Shown here in pieces: positions 31,752-41,573 of a DNA stretch of 64,000 bases. The DNA comes from an uncultured Pelagibacteraceae bacterium (GTDB lineage Bacteria; Pseudomonadota; Alphaproteobacteria; Pelagibacterales; Pelagibacteraceae). Each line of letters opens with the position of its first letter. The first letter of the stretch is position 1. The notes beneath the pieces were generated by a model, which was not told the origin of the DNA, searched no databases, and was given only the letters and a program-made list of their open reading frames with translations. The stretch covers positions 17,167-81,166 of the forward strand of contig CACLLG010000001.1 of NCBI GenBank assembly GCA_902607735.1, written 5' to 3'. A program made the position numbers and the translations under genes.

Positions 31752-32132
31752 ATGAAAAAAAAAGTTATTCAGGGGCGCTGGTATAAAATTAATAAAAAAA
31801 TAAAAAAAAAAATTAGAGCAAAATATCACAGGATTAAAGACTGGAGGATGGATCCCAAAGGTTATTTTTTAATTGCAGTAGATAAAAAAAAAAAATTTAT
31901 TAAAGTTGGATATTGTAAATTTTCAAAACTAAAAAAGACCCAAGTTCATAATATGGTTGCAGAAATAAAAGGAAAGACTGCAATAGAGATAGTTAATACT
32001 TTAGTTAGAGAAAAATTTATTTCAACTTTGCAACATGCGGCAGACATGGGGATCGAACTTCACAAAGCTGAAATGTCCTTAAAATATGGTTTGAAGTATA
32101 TACAAGATAAAGAAATAAAAATAAGAGTTTAG
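31752..32132 (+). CDS. Conserved hypothetical, DUF4346-like (tentative)
   Basis: DWRMDPKGYFLIAVDKKKKFIKVGYC...AADMGIELHKAEMSLKYG. Confidence 0.6.
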   Translation: MKKKVIQGRWYKINKKIKKKIRAKYHRIKDWRMDPKGYFLIAVDKKKKFIKVGYCKFSKLKKTQVHNMVAEIKGKTAIEIVNTLVREKFISTLQHAADMGIELHKAEMSLKYGLKYIQDKEIKIRV

Positions 32133-32554
32133 CCACCCGGTCCGATCCCAGATAATTTTTTATTTAATATTTTCCATACTCCAGAAGCCGTAGCAACAAT
32201 TTTTTTTTCTGCTTTTAATTCACATGTCAAAAAAATCATAGATTTAGTTTTTTTTTGAATTTTTGTATTTCCAATTAATTCCTGCTCCAAATGAACAGGA
32301 GAAATAAATTTTAATTCTAATGAAATAGTTACGCATGGACAGTTATCAGCAGATCTGTGTGCTGCAGTACCCGCTCCAGCATCAACCAAAGCAGCTATAA
32401 AACCTCCATGGGTAATTCCTGCAGCGTTGAGATGATTTTTGTTAATTGTTGCCTTGAATTCATACTCATCTTTAGAAATAGTTTTGAATAAAACACCACC
32501 ATTATGTTTCATGAAACCTGGCTTAAGACTTATTTGTTCAAATTCTTTACTCAT
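32129..32554 (-). CDS. PaaI/hotdog-fold thioesterase
   Basis: LNAAGITHGGFIAALVDAGAGTAAHRS. Confidence 0.88.
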   Translation of the reverse strand: MSKEFEQISLKPGFMKHNGGVLFKTISKDEYEFKATINKNHLNAAGITHGGFIAALVDAGAGTAAHRSADNCPCVTISLELKFISPVHLEQELIGNTKIQKKTKSMIFLTCELKAEKKIVATASGVWKILNKKLSGIGPGG

Positions 32555-32561
32555 AAATTTA

Positions 32562-32639
32562 TTAAAATATTAAAGTTAAAATTAATACAAATATTGTAAT
32601 TAAAACAAAGAAATATATTATTGCTTTTTGCAAAGTCAT
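32562..32639 (-). CDS. 25-aa single-pass membrane peptide (not in ORF track)
   Basis: RC MTLQKAIIYFFVLITIFVLILTLIF*; ATGA overlap with the upstream 37-aa ORF. Confidence 0.45.
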   Translation of the reverse strand: MTLQKAIIYFFVLITIFVLILTLIF

Positions 32640-32749
32640 TTTTTTTTCTTTTTTTCTCTTTTTAACTTTCTTTTCTCTTTTAAACTAAGTTGTGCTTTTT
32701 TCATTACACTTGAATCTTTAAACGATTTTCCACTATACCTTTTTGACAT
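32636..32749 (-). CDS. 37-aa basic peptide (not in ORF track)
   Basis: RC MSKRYSGKSFKDSSVMKKAQLSLKEKRKLKREKKKKK*. Confidence 0.45.
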   Translation of the reverse strand: MSKRYSGKSFKDSSVMKKAQLSLKEKRKLKREKKKKK

Positions 32750-32762
32750 AACAATTTTTTGG

Positions 32763-32836
32763 CGCGCCTGCTAGGAGTCGAACCCAGAACCTCCTGGTCC
32801 GTAGCCAAGCGCTCTATCCAATTGAGCTACAGGCGC
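32763..32836 (-). tRNA. tRNA-Arg (anticodon ACG)
   Basis: RC GCGCCTGTAGCTCAATTGGATAGAGCGCTTGGCTACGGACCAGGAGGTTCTGGGTTCGACTCCTAGCAGGCGCG; cloverleaf arms pair. Confidence 0.96.
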
Positions 32837-32963
32837 TCAAGGTTTTATTATCAAAGAATAAGTCCTATTTGAAGCGGCATTCTTCGTAATTTTTTTTGTA
32901 AAGCTAATATTGTATGTTGTTATTGATCGAATTTATTTTATCATTTAACAAAGCAGGTAAATT

Positions 32964-34157
32964 ATGAGTTTTGAACAAAAAAATGTAGTAATTATTTCTG
33001 CGGTACGAACCGCAATCGGAACGTTTCGTGGTTCTTTAAAAGATTTACAAGCACATGAACTCGGATCTGTTGTGATAAAAGAAGCTTTAAAGAAATCAAA
33101 TTTGCATACAAAAGATGTTGATGAATTAGTCATGGGGCAAGTATTAACTGGAGGTGCTGGGCAAAACCCAGCAAGACAAGCAGCCATTGGCGCCGGTCTA
33201 CCAATTGAAAAAACTGCCTATACTATAAACCAAGTTTGTGGTTCAGGATTAAGATCAGTTGCTGCCGGATATCAAGCAATTAAATCCAATGATTCAAATA
33301 TTGTTATTGCAGGAGGTCAGGAAAGCATGTCAAACGCACCTCATGTAATTAATTTTCGTGATAATCAAAAATTGGAAGAAACAAACCTTATCGATACAAT
33401 GATCAAAGATGGTCTTTGGGATGCATTTAACGGTTATCATATGGGAGTAACTGCTGAAAATGTAGCTAACAAATGGAAAATTAGTAGGAAAGAACAAGAT
33501 GATTTTGCCCTTTTATCACAGAATAAATTTGAAAAAGCACAAAAAGAAGGAAAATTTAAAAACGAAATAGTTTCAGTAGTTTTAAAATCAAAAAATGTTA
33601 AAAATAATTTTTTCGGAGTAGATGAACACCCTAGGGTGGGCATGACGCTAGAACGACTTACAAAATTAAAACCTTCTTTTAAAAATAATGGAACTGTTAC
33701 ACCTGGTAACGCTTCAGGAATTAACGATGGAGCAGCCGCTATAGTTTTAATGAATGAGATTGAGGCTAAAAAAAGAAATTTAAAACCATTAGCTAAAATT
33801 ATTTCATGGGCTACATGCGGAGTAGATCCATCTTTAATGGGCTCCGGTCCAATTCCTGCATCAAAAATGGCTTTAAAAAAAGCTGGTTGGAAAATAGAAG
33901 ATTTGGATTTAATCGAATCTAACGAGGCATTTGCGGCTCAAAGCTTAGCAGTAATAAAAGATTTAAGAATTCCTGCGGATAAGGTAAATGTCAATGGAGG
34001 AGCTATTGCTATAGGGCACCCTATAGGAGCATCTGGTACAAGAATTCTTGTGACACTTTTACATGAAATGGGTAGACGGGATTCTAAAAAAGGTTTAGCA
34101 ACACTATGCATAGGGGGAGGAATGGGGATAGCAATGTGTATTGAACGCGATTCTTAA
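32964..34157 (+). CDS. Acetyl-CoA C-acetyltransferase (thiolase)
   Basis: [49 protein letters not shown]. Confidence 0.94.
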   Translation: MSFEQKNVVIISAVRTAIGTFRGSLKDLQAHELGSVVIKEALKKSNLHTKDVDELVMGQVLTGGAGQNPARQAAIGAGLPIEKTAYTINQVCGSGLRSVAAGYQAIKSNDSNIVIAGGQESMSNAPHVINFRDNQKLEETNLIDTMIKDGLWDAFNGYHMGVTAENVANKWKISRKEQDDFALLSQNKFEKAQKEGKFKNEIVSVVLKSKNVKNNFFGVDEHPRVGMTLERLTKLKPSFKNNGTVTPGNASGINDGAAAIVLMNEIEAKKRNLKPLAKIISWATCGVDPSLMGSGPIPASKMALKKAGWKIEDLDLIESNEAFAAQSLAVIKDLRIPADKVNVNGGAIAIGHPIGASGTRILVTLLHEMGRRDSKKGLATLCIGGGMGIAMCIERDS

Positions 34158-34333
34158 TTTTTCTTCAAATACTTTTTCAAAATTATTTTTTGTACCCAAA
34201 ATTTCCCATCTAAATTTTTATATCTAGATTCGAATAATTTTCCTAAGTTTTCTAAAATTAAAGTCATGCCTTTAGTGTGAATATTTACATGGCTGAAAAA
34301 GGATTAAATTGTGGTATAAATAAAACATCAAAT

Positions 34334-37300
34334 ATGACTAGAAAAATAACTGTTCCAGATATTGGTGATTTTGAAAATGTTGAAATTATCGAAATTTTAG
34401 TTAAATCGGGAGATGTAATTAAAAAAAATGATCCTATTGTTACATTAGAAAGTGATAAATCTAGTGTAGAAGTTCCTTCACCATTTTCTGGAAAAATCAC
34501 TTCTTTAGAAGTTAAAATGGGTAATAAAGTTTCAAAAGGATCTATTCTGGCAGTTATTGAAAGTGAAGAAGAGACCAAAAATTTTTCAAAACCAATAAAT
34601 GAAAAAAATAAAAAAACAGAAACTTTAATATTAAAAAAAGAAATTTTTAAAAAAGAAGAAATTTTACCAGAAACAGAAAAAATTATTAAAGAAGCAGAGT
34701 CAGCCGTAGTTGAAAAACCTACAAAAGAGAAGAAGAAAAAGATTTACGCTCGCCCCAATGCTTCAGATATTGATCCTATAGAAACGCAAGAATGGCTAGA
34801 TTCATTAACTGCAGTAATTAATAAAGATGGATCAGATCGTGCCCATTACTTGCTTAAGAAATTAATTGATGAAACTTATAAAGAAGGCTCTAATAAACCA
34901 TTAACTCGTGTTACTCCTTATATCAATACTATTACCCCAGAGAATGAAATTAAATCTCCTGGGGATCAAAATATTGAAAGAAAAATAAGATCATTGATTA
35001 GATGGAATGCTGCAGCAATGGTTGTAAAAGCAAACAAAAAAAACGCAGAATTAGGTGGTCATATAGGAACATTTGCTTCTGCAGCTACACTTTATGATGT
35101 GGGCATGAATCATTTTTGGAGAGCAAAAAACAATAAATTTGGTGGAGATTTAATTTATTTTCAAGGACATAGTGCACCAGGAATGTATGCCCGCGCTTAT
35201 TTGGAGGGAAGAATTACGGAGAATCAATTGAATAATTTTAGACAGGAAGTTGATGGAAAAGGTCTTTCATCTTATCCGCATCCTTGGCTCATGCCAAAAT
35301 TTTGGCAGTTTCCAATTGTGTCGATGGGGCTCGGTCCAATTATGTCAATATATCAAGCCAGGTTTACCAAATATTTAATTAATAGAGGCTTGTTAAAAGA
35401 TGAAGGTAGAAAAATTTGGACATTTTTAGGAGACGGAGAAACTGATGAACCAGAATCACTAGGTGCAATCGGATTAGCTGCGCGTGAAAAATTAGATAAT
35501 TTAATATTTGTTGTTAATTGCAATTTGCAAAGATTAGATGGGCCAGTCAGAGGCAATGGAAAAATTATTCAAGAACTTGAAGGTATTTTCAGAGGAGCAG
35601 GGTGGAACGTAATAAAAGTTATTTGGGGATCTTATTGGGACCCTTTGTTAGCAAAAGATAAAAATGGTTTGTTAGTAAAGAGAATGAACGAATGTCTTGA
35701 TGGAGAATATCAAGCTTTTAAAGCTAAAGGTGGAGCTTATGTTAGAGAAAAATTTTTTGGAAAGTATCCAGAACTAAAAAATTTAGTTTCAACAATGACA
35801 GATAGAGATATATGGAAACTTAATAGAGGTGGTCATGATCCACATAAAGTTTATGCTGCTTATGACGCAGCAATGAAGACCAAAGATCAGCCAACGGTGA
35901 TTTTAGCTAAGACTATAAAAGGTTACGGCATGGGAAAATCTGGAGAAAGTATAAATATAACACATCAACAAAAAAAATTAGGAGAAGAAGATTTGCTTTA
36001 TTATAGAGATCGTTTTGATATTCCTCTTACTAACAAACAAGTAAGAAATATAGAGTTTTATAAACCTGACGAAAAATCAGAAGAAATAAAATATATTAAA
36101 GAAAGGCGAATGAAACTAGGAGGCAATTTACCAGAGCGAACTTCTTACGCAAAACAAATTAAAAAACCATCAAAAGATATTTTTGAAAATATGCTTAAAT
36201 CATCGTCTGATCGAGAAATGTCAACGACCATGGCTCTTGTGAGAATGTTAACAAATTTGTTGAGAGATAAAAATATTGCTCCCAGATTAGTGCCAATTAT
36301 TCCCGATGAGGCAAGAACTTTTGGGATGGAAGGATTTTTTCAAAAAATTGGAATTTATGCACATGAAGGTCAAAAATATGAGCCCGTAGATTCAGAACAA
36401 TTGAGCTCTTATAAAGAAGATAAAAAAGGACAAGTATTGGAAGAAGGAATAACCGAGTCTGGAGCAATGTCGTCCTGGATTGCTGCAGGAACAGCTTATA
36501 CTAATCATGATCTTGAAATGATACCGATTTATATGTTTTATTCCATGTTTGGTTTTCAAAGAGTGATGGATCTTGCTTGGGCTGCAGGAGACTCTCAGGC
36601 AAGAGGTTTTCTTATAGGAGCCACATCGGGGAGAACTACTTTAGCTGGTGAGGGATTACAACATCAGGATGGCCATAGTCACTTGCTAGCTTCAACAATT
36701 CCAAATTGTATAAGCTATGATCCAACTTTTGCATACGAACTTGCTATTATTTTAAGGGAAGGATTACGAAGAATGCATGATAATCAAGAAAATGTTTTCT
36801 ATTACATAACTGTTATGAATGAAAATTATAAACATCCTAAAATTCCACAAGATTCAGAAAAAGGAATACTTAAGGGTATGTATTTATTTAAAGAATTTAA
36901 TAATAAGGGAAAAATTAAAATACAATTATTAGGATGTGGAGCAATATTACGAGAAATGTTAGGAGCTGCTGAAATTTTAAGCAAAAACTATGGCGTTGAT
37001 AGTGATGTTTGGAGTGTAACAAGTTTTAATGAATTAAGAAGAGATGGGATGGAAACAGAGCGAAGAAATCTTCTTAATCCTGGTCAAAAACCAGAAAAAT
37101 CATATGTACAAAAGTGTTTAGATAAAAGGGATGGACCAGTTATAGCAGCTTCGGATTATATAAGAACTTATGCAGATCAAATTAGACCATATCTTTCTAA
37201 ATCATTTTATTCTTTCGGTACAGATGGGTATGGAAGAAGTGATAGCAGAAAAAAATTAAGGAAATTCTTTGAAGTTGATAAAGAGCATATTGTGACTTAC

Positions 37301-37408
37301 ACTTTAAGTGCATTAGCTAAAGAGCAGCTTATTTCTTCAAAGCATGCTGAAAAGGCTATGAAAAAATATAATATTGATAAAAATAAGCCCATTCCTACAG
37401 AGTTATAA
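34334..37408 (+). CDS. aceE: Pyruvate dehydrogenase E1 (homodimeric AceE type) with N-terminal lipoyl domain
   Basis: N-term VPDIGDFENVEIIEILVKSGD...ESDKSSVEVPSPFSGKI lipoyl domain; then SDIDPIETQEWLDSL...GGHIGTFASAATLYDVG...GDGETDEPESLGAI E1. Confidence 0.95.
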   Translation: MTRKITVPDIGDFENVEIIEILVKSGDVIKKNDPIVTLESDKSSVEVPSPFSGKITSLEVKMGNKVSKGSILAVIESEEETKNFSKPINEKNKKTETLILKKEIFKKEEILPETEKIIKEAESAVVEKPTKEKKKKIYARPNASDIDPIETQEWLDSLTAVINKDGSDRAHYLLKKLIDETYKEGSNKPLTRVTPYINTITPENEIKSPGDQNIERKIRSLIRWNAAAMVVKANKKNAELGGHIGTFASAATLYDVGMNHFWRAKNNKFGGDLIYFQGHSAPGMYARAYLEGRITENQLNNFRQEVDGKGLSSYPHPWLMPKFWQFPIVSMGLGPIMSIYQARFTKYLINRGLLKDEGRKIWTFLGDGETDEPESLGAIGLAAREKLDNLIFVVNCNLQRLDGPVRGNGKIIQELEGIFRGAGWNVIKVIWGSYWDPLLAKDKNGLLVKRMNECLDGEYQAFKAKGGAYVREKFFGKYPELKNLVSTMTDRDIWKLNRGGHDPHKVYAAYDAAMKTKDQPTVILAKTIKGYGMGKSGESINITHQQKKLGEEDLLYYRDRFDIPLTNKQVRNIEFYKPDEKSEEIKYIKERRMKLGGNLPERTSYAKQIKKPSKDIFENMLKSSSDREMSTTMALVRMLTNLLRDKNIAPRLVPIIPDEARTFGMEGFFQKIGIYAHEGQKYEPVDSEQLSSYKEDKKGQVLEEGITESGAMSSWIAAGTAYTNHDLEMIPIYMFYSMFGFQRVMDLAWAAGDSQARGFLIGATSGRTTLAGEGLQHQDGHSHLLASTIPNCISYDPTFAYELAIILREGLRRMHDNQENVFYYITVMNENYKHPKIPQDSEKGILKGMYLFKEFNNKGKIKIQLLGCGAILREMLGAAEILSKNYGVDSDVWSVTSFNELRRDGMETERRNLLNPGQKPEKSYVQKCLDKRDGPVIAASDYIRTYADQIRPYLSKSFYSFGTDGYGRSDSRKKLRKFFEVDKEHIVTYTLSALAKEQLISSKHAEKAMKKYNIDKNKPIPTEL

Positions 37409-37416
37409 ATATAAAC

Positions 37417-38328
37417 ATGTCAGATAAAAAAGAAATAATTAGCGCAAGTCCAAAAGTAAGAAAATTAGCAAGAGAATTTGGTGCTGATATATATCAAATT
37501 AAAGGTTCGCAGAGAGAAGGAAGAGTTTCTGAAGAAGACGTAAAGTCTTTCATAAAAGAATCAATTTCTAGAAGAGCTGAAAAAAAACAAATAGTAGCAA
37601 CACAACAGTATAATCATTCCGAATTTGGAGAAATTGAAACAAAATCTATTCCCAGAATTAAAAAAATTGCTGGTCCTCACCTAGAAAAATCTTGGCACGA
37701 AATTCCACACGTTACACAGCATGATGAAGCTGATATCACTGAGATGGAAAAATTTAGAAAATCTTTAAGAGATTTATACACAGGCGAAAAACTTTCAATT
37801 ACTCCGCTAGCATTTATCATTAGGGCTGTAGTGAAAGGATTAAAAGATTATCCCAATTTTAATTCATCGCTTGATCAAAAAAAAGAAAAACTTATCTATA
37901 AGAAGTATTTTCATATTGGAATTGCAGTTGACACTCCGCACGGACTTATGGTTCCAAAGATTAGGAATGCAGACCAAAAAGATATAACCGAACTGGGTAA
38001 AGAACTAAAAAAAATTACGAAGCTTTGTAATGAGCTTAAAATTGACAAAAAAGAATTTTTTGGTGGCTCAATAACAATTTCAAGTCTAGGAAGTATTGGT
38101 GGCAGTTTTTTCACACCAATTATTAATCAACCAGAAGTAGCCATTCTAGGTATAGGGAAAGCGGAAAATAAGCAAATATTTATGGGGGATAAATATGAAA
38201 ATAGGATCATGCTTCCATTATCTTTGTCTTACGACCATAGAGTGATTGATGGAGCCGAAGGTGCTCGTTTTTGTGCACATTTGAAAGAAAGTCTTGGAAA
38301 AGATTTTGCCTACAAATTAGCGGTATAG
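37417..38328 (+). CDS. aceF: Dihydrolipoyl acetyltransferase (E2) lacking a lipoyl domain; E3-binding domain plus catalytic domain only
   Basis: SPKVRKLAREFGADIYQIKGSQREGRVSEEDVKSFI (PSBD); SLSYDHRVIDGAEGARF (catalytic). Confidence 0.93.
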   Translation: MSDKKEIISASPKVRKLAREFGADIYQIKGSQREGRVSEEDVKSFIKESISRRAEKKQIVATQQYNHSEFGEIETKSIPRIKKIAGPHLEKSWHEIPHVTQHDEADITEMEKFRKSLRDLYTGEKLSITPLAFIIRAVVKGLKDYPNFNSSLDQKKEKLIYKKYFHIGIAVDTPHGLMVPKIRNADQKDITELGKELKKITKLCNELKIDKKEFFGGSITISSLGSIGGSFFTPIINQPEVAILGIGKAENKQIFMGDKYENRIMLPLSLSYDHRVIDGAEGARFCAHLKESLGKDFAYKLAV

Positions 38329-38338
38329 TTTTTACTTT

Positions 38339-39232
38339 ATGAAAAAAATTATATCGTTTATTTGCTTGGTATTTTGCACCTTAATTTGGGGAACAGCTTT
38401 TATAGCTCAAGCTACGGGCATGGACAATATAGGCCCCTTCACTTTTAATGCAGCTAGATTTTTTGTAGGCTTTTTAGCAGTAGCACCTTTTGTTTTTTTC
38501 TTTGAAAGAAAAAGGATAAATAAAGAAATTAAAAATAAGACAAATCAATTCTTTAAACTTATATTTCCTGTTGGGTTTTTTTTATTTTTAGGATGTATCT
38601 TTCAACAAGTTTCTTTACTTTATACTGATGTTGCAAACTCTGCATTTTTTACTATTTTTTATGTACTATTGGTTCCACTAATTGCATATTTTTTATTTTC
38701 TGAAAAAATACATTGGTCAGTATGGCCATCAGTATTAGCTTGTGTAGTTGGAGGTTATTTATTAAGCGATATTAGCAATGCTAATATTCGATTTGGTGAT
38801 ACCCTAGTATTGATCGGTGCTTTATTTTGGGCATTACATATTATTTATATAGGAAAAATAATAAATAAATTTGATCTACCCTTTTTTATTGCATTAATAC
38901 AAAATTTAGTTGTATCAGCTTTATCTTTCATATTAGTAATAATGTTCGAAGAGTTTAATTTTTCTAAAATTAAATTAGAAACCGTTGAAATTTTATATGC
39001 TGGAATTTTATCAGGTGGAGCAGCATTTGCTTTACAACTTTTTGGCCAAAGAAATATTTCGGCAGCTCCAGCCGCAATTGTAATGTCGTTGGAGGGAGTG
39101 GTTGCAGCGATTTCAGCATGGATAATTTTAAATCAAATATTAGGTATGAATAATATTATTGGATGTTCGTTTATCTTGGGGGGCATCTTGTTATCACAAC
39201 TTGCTCCAATTTATAAAAAAAATTATAGGTAA
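38339..39232 (+). CDS. EamA/DMT superfamily transporter
   Basis: 10-TM pattern; LIWGTAFIAQATGM; two EamA repeats. Confidence 0.88.
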   Translation: MKKIISFICLVFCTLIWGTAFIAQATGMDNIGPFTFNAARFFVGFLAVAPFVFFFERKRINKEIKNKTNQFFKLIFPVGFFLFLGCIFQQVSLLYTDVANSAFFTIFYVLLVPLIAYFLFSEKIHWSVWPSVLACVVGGYLLSDISNANIRFGDTLVLIGALFWALHIIYIGKIINKFDLPFFIALIQNLVVSALSFILVIMFEEFNFSKIKLETVEILYAGILSGGAAFALQLFGQRNISAAPAAIVMSLEGVVAAISAWIILNQILGMNNIIGCSFILGGILLSQLAPIYKKNYR

Positions 39233-39990
39233 ACTATTCCTAGAATAAATAATGATAAGATTATCCTATAAATTATAAATATATTTAGGCTAAATTTTTT
39301 AATAAAATTAAAAAAAATTGCAATTGTTATATATGAAAAAATGAAAGAAAATATTACAGCAATAATTGCTAAAAAATTTAGATCAGCACTTCCTTCTTTA
39401 TAAATATTATAAATTCCTATAATACTTGCTGCAGTCAAAGTTGGGATTGATAAAAAGAACGAGATTTTTGCAGAATCAAATCTATTAAAACCCAACATCC
39501 TGCCTGAAGTTATAGTAATACCTGATCTGCTAACTCCAGGTATTAATGCTAATACTTGAAATATACCAATAAAAATAGCAGATTTATTAGTAAATTCTGT
39601 ATCTATTTTTTTTGTAACTTTTGATTTATCACTTATATACAAAAGTATTCCAAATATTAAACTCATCCATCCAATAACTTCGAGGTTTCTTAAATGATCA
39701 ATTAATTTTGTTTGATAAAGTATGTATCCAACGGGAATTATTGGAATAGTTCCCACAAGTATTTTTATTAAAAAATTTTTATTTTTAATAAAATTAAATA
39801 AATCATTTCTAAAGTAAACTACGATTGCTATCAGTGAGCCCAAATGTAAACAAATATCAATCAGTAAGCTTTGATTTGTAAAAGCATAATATTTTGAAAC
39901 TAAAACTAAATGTGCCGCTGAACTAACAGGTAAGAATTCTGAAATACCTTGAATAGCTGAGAGTATTAAAATTTCAACAGAAGAAAGCAT
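39223..39990 (-). CDS. uppP: Undecaprenyl-diphosphatase (BacA type)
   Basis: AIQGISEFLPVSSAAHLVL; LIPGVSRSGITITSG. Confidence 0.95.
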   Translation of the reverse strand: MLSSVEILILSAIQGISEFLPVSSAAHLVLVSKYYAFTNQSLLIDICLHLGSLIAIVVYFRNDLFNFIKNKNFLIKILVGTIPIIPVGYILYQTKLIDHLRNLEVIGWMSLIFGILLYISDKSKVTKKIDTEFTNKSAIFIGIFQVLALIPGVSRSGITITSGRMLGFNRFDSAKISFFLSIPTLTAASIIGIYNIYKEGSADLNFLAIIAVIFSFIFSYITIAIFFNFIKKFSLNIFIIYRIILSLFILGIVYL

Positions 39991-40133
39991 AAAAAACTAG
40001 TATTGCATAACAGACATGCATTATAAATTACTATTTTATTGGATTTTTTAAATTTTAGGTAAGTAGTATTGTCCTAAAAGTGCTTTTAGTGGCATTTATA
40101 TTGTTATAAAAAGTAGAAATATGGAGACAAAAT

Positions 40134-41573
40134 ATGTCTGAAAAAATGCTTAAATTTGTGGACATCGATATGAATATGCCCGCAAAGAGGACTAGCGATT
40201 TAAGAACTAAAGATTTTAAAGAAATATATAATCGATTCGTTAATGATAAAGCCAAGGAGCAATCCAGTAGATGTTCGCAATGCGGAGTCCCCTTTTGTCA
40301 AATTCACTGTCCTTTGCATAATAACATTCCTGACTGGTTAAAGCTAACTGCTGAAGGCAGGCTTCAGGAGGCTCATGAATTAGCGCAAAGCACAAATAAT
40401 ATGCCAGAGATTTGTGGAAGTATTTGTCCGCAGGATCGTTTATGTGAAGGCAATTGTGTAATAGAGAAAGCAGGACATGGTACTGTAACAATCGGATCAG
40501 TCGAAAAATATATAACGGATACTGCGTGGGAAAAAGGATGGATTAAACCAATAAAAGTTATCCGAGAAATAAATCAGTCTGTTGGTATTATAGGTGCAGG
40601 ACCTGCTGGATTATCTTGTGCAGAAGAATTAAGAAAATTGGGATATAAAATAACTATTTATGACCGATACGATCGACCAGGCGGACTTTTGATTTATGGA
40701 ATACCAAATTTTAAATTAGAAAAGTCTAGTGTTGAAAGAAGAACAAAACTTTTAAAAGAAAGTGGAATAAAATTTAAACAAGATTTTGAAGTTGGGAAAG
40801 ATATATCTTTAGGTGAATTAAGAAAAAAACATGATGCTATACTTGTATCAACAGGCGTTTATAAACCTCGAGAAATTAATTTGGAAGGCTCAGACTTAAA
40901 AAATATTTTTTCAGCTATGGAATTTTTAACTGCATCAAACCGTAAAGGTCTTGGAGATAAAGTCAAAGATTTTGACAACGGAATACTTAATGCTGAAAAC
41001 AAAGATGTTATTATAATTGGTGGAGGCGATACGGGAATGGATTGCGTTAGAACAGCAGTTAGGCAAGGTGCAAGATCAGTCAAGTGCTTATACAGAAGAG
41101 ACAGAGAGAATATGCCTGGTTCTGCACGAGAAGTATATAATGCACAAGAAGAGGGAGTTGAATTTATATGGTTATCGAATCCAAAAAAATTTATTGGGAT
41201 ATCACAAATTTCTTCAGTGTTAGTTGAAAGAATGAAACTTAGCGAAACAGATACATCTGGAAGAAAAAAATCTGAACCACTTCCAGATTCTGAATTTGAA
41301 ATGAAAGCAGACATGGTAATTAAAGCTTTAGGTTTTGATCCTGAAAATTTACCAAAATTATTTAATTCTCCGGATTTATCTATTTCCAATTGGGGAACTA
41401 TAAAGATCAATCTAAAGACTATGGAAACTAATCTACCAGGGGTATTTGCTGCAGGAGATATAGTTAGAGGAGCGTCTTTAGTTGTTTGGGCAATTAGAGA
41501 TGGTAGAGAAGCAGCAATATCAATAAAAAAATATTTAGAACAAAAGTTAAATAAAAGCGATAAGGCAGCATGA
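40134..41573 (+). CDS. gltD: Glutamate synthase small subunit
   Basis: CSQCGVPFCQIHCPLHNNIPDWL; GAGPAGLSCAEELRKLGY; IIIGGGDTGMDCVRTA. Confidence 0.95.
   Translation: MSEKMLKFVDIDMNMPAKRTSDLRTKDFKEIYNRFVNDKAKEQSSRCSQCGVPFCQIHCPLHNNIPDWLKLTAEGRLQEAHELAQSTNNMPEICGSICPQDRLCEGNCVIEKAGHGTVTIGSVEKYITDTAWEKGWIKPIKVIREINQSVGIIGAGPAGLSCAEELRKLGYKITIYDRYDRPGGLLIYGIPNFKLEKSSVERRTKLLKESGIKFKQDFEVGKDISLGELRKKHDAILVSTGVYKPREINLEGSDLKNIFSAMEFLTASNRKGLGDKVKDFDNGILNAENKDVIIIGGGDTGMDCVRTAVRQGARSVKCLYRRDRENMPGSAREVYNAQEEGVEFIWLSNPKKFIGISQISSVLVERMKLSETDTSGRKKSEPLPDSEFEMKADMVIKALGFDPENLPKLFNSPDLSISNWGTIKINLKTMETNLPGVFAAGDIVRGASLVVWAIRDGREAAISIKKYLEQKLNKSDKAA

Noticed and set aside
34154-34268. Apparent small minus-strand ORF between thiolase and aceE
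   Set aside because: Careful reverse complement gives a stop after 14 codons; my first reading was off by one base.
40859-41410. 183-aa minus-strand ORF
   Set aside because: Antisense shadow of gltD, which is unambiguous.
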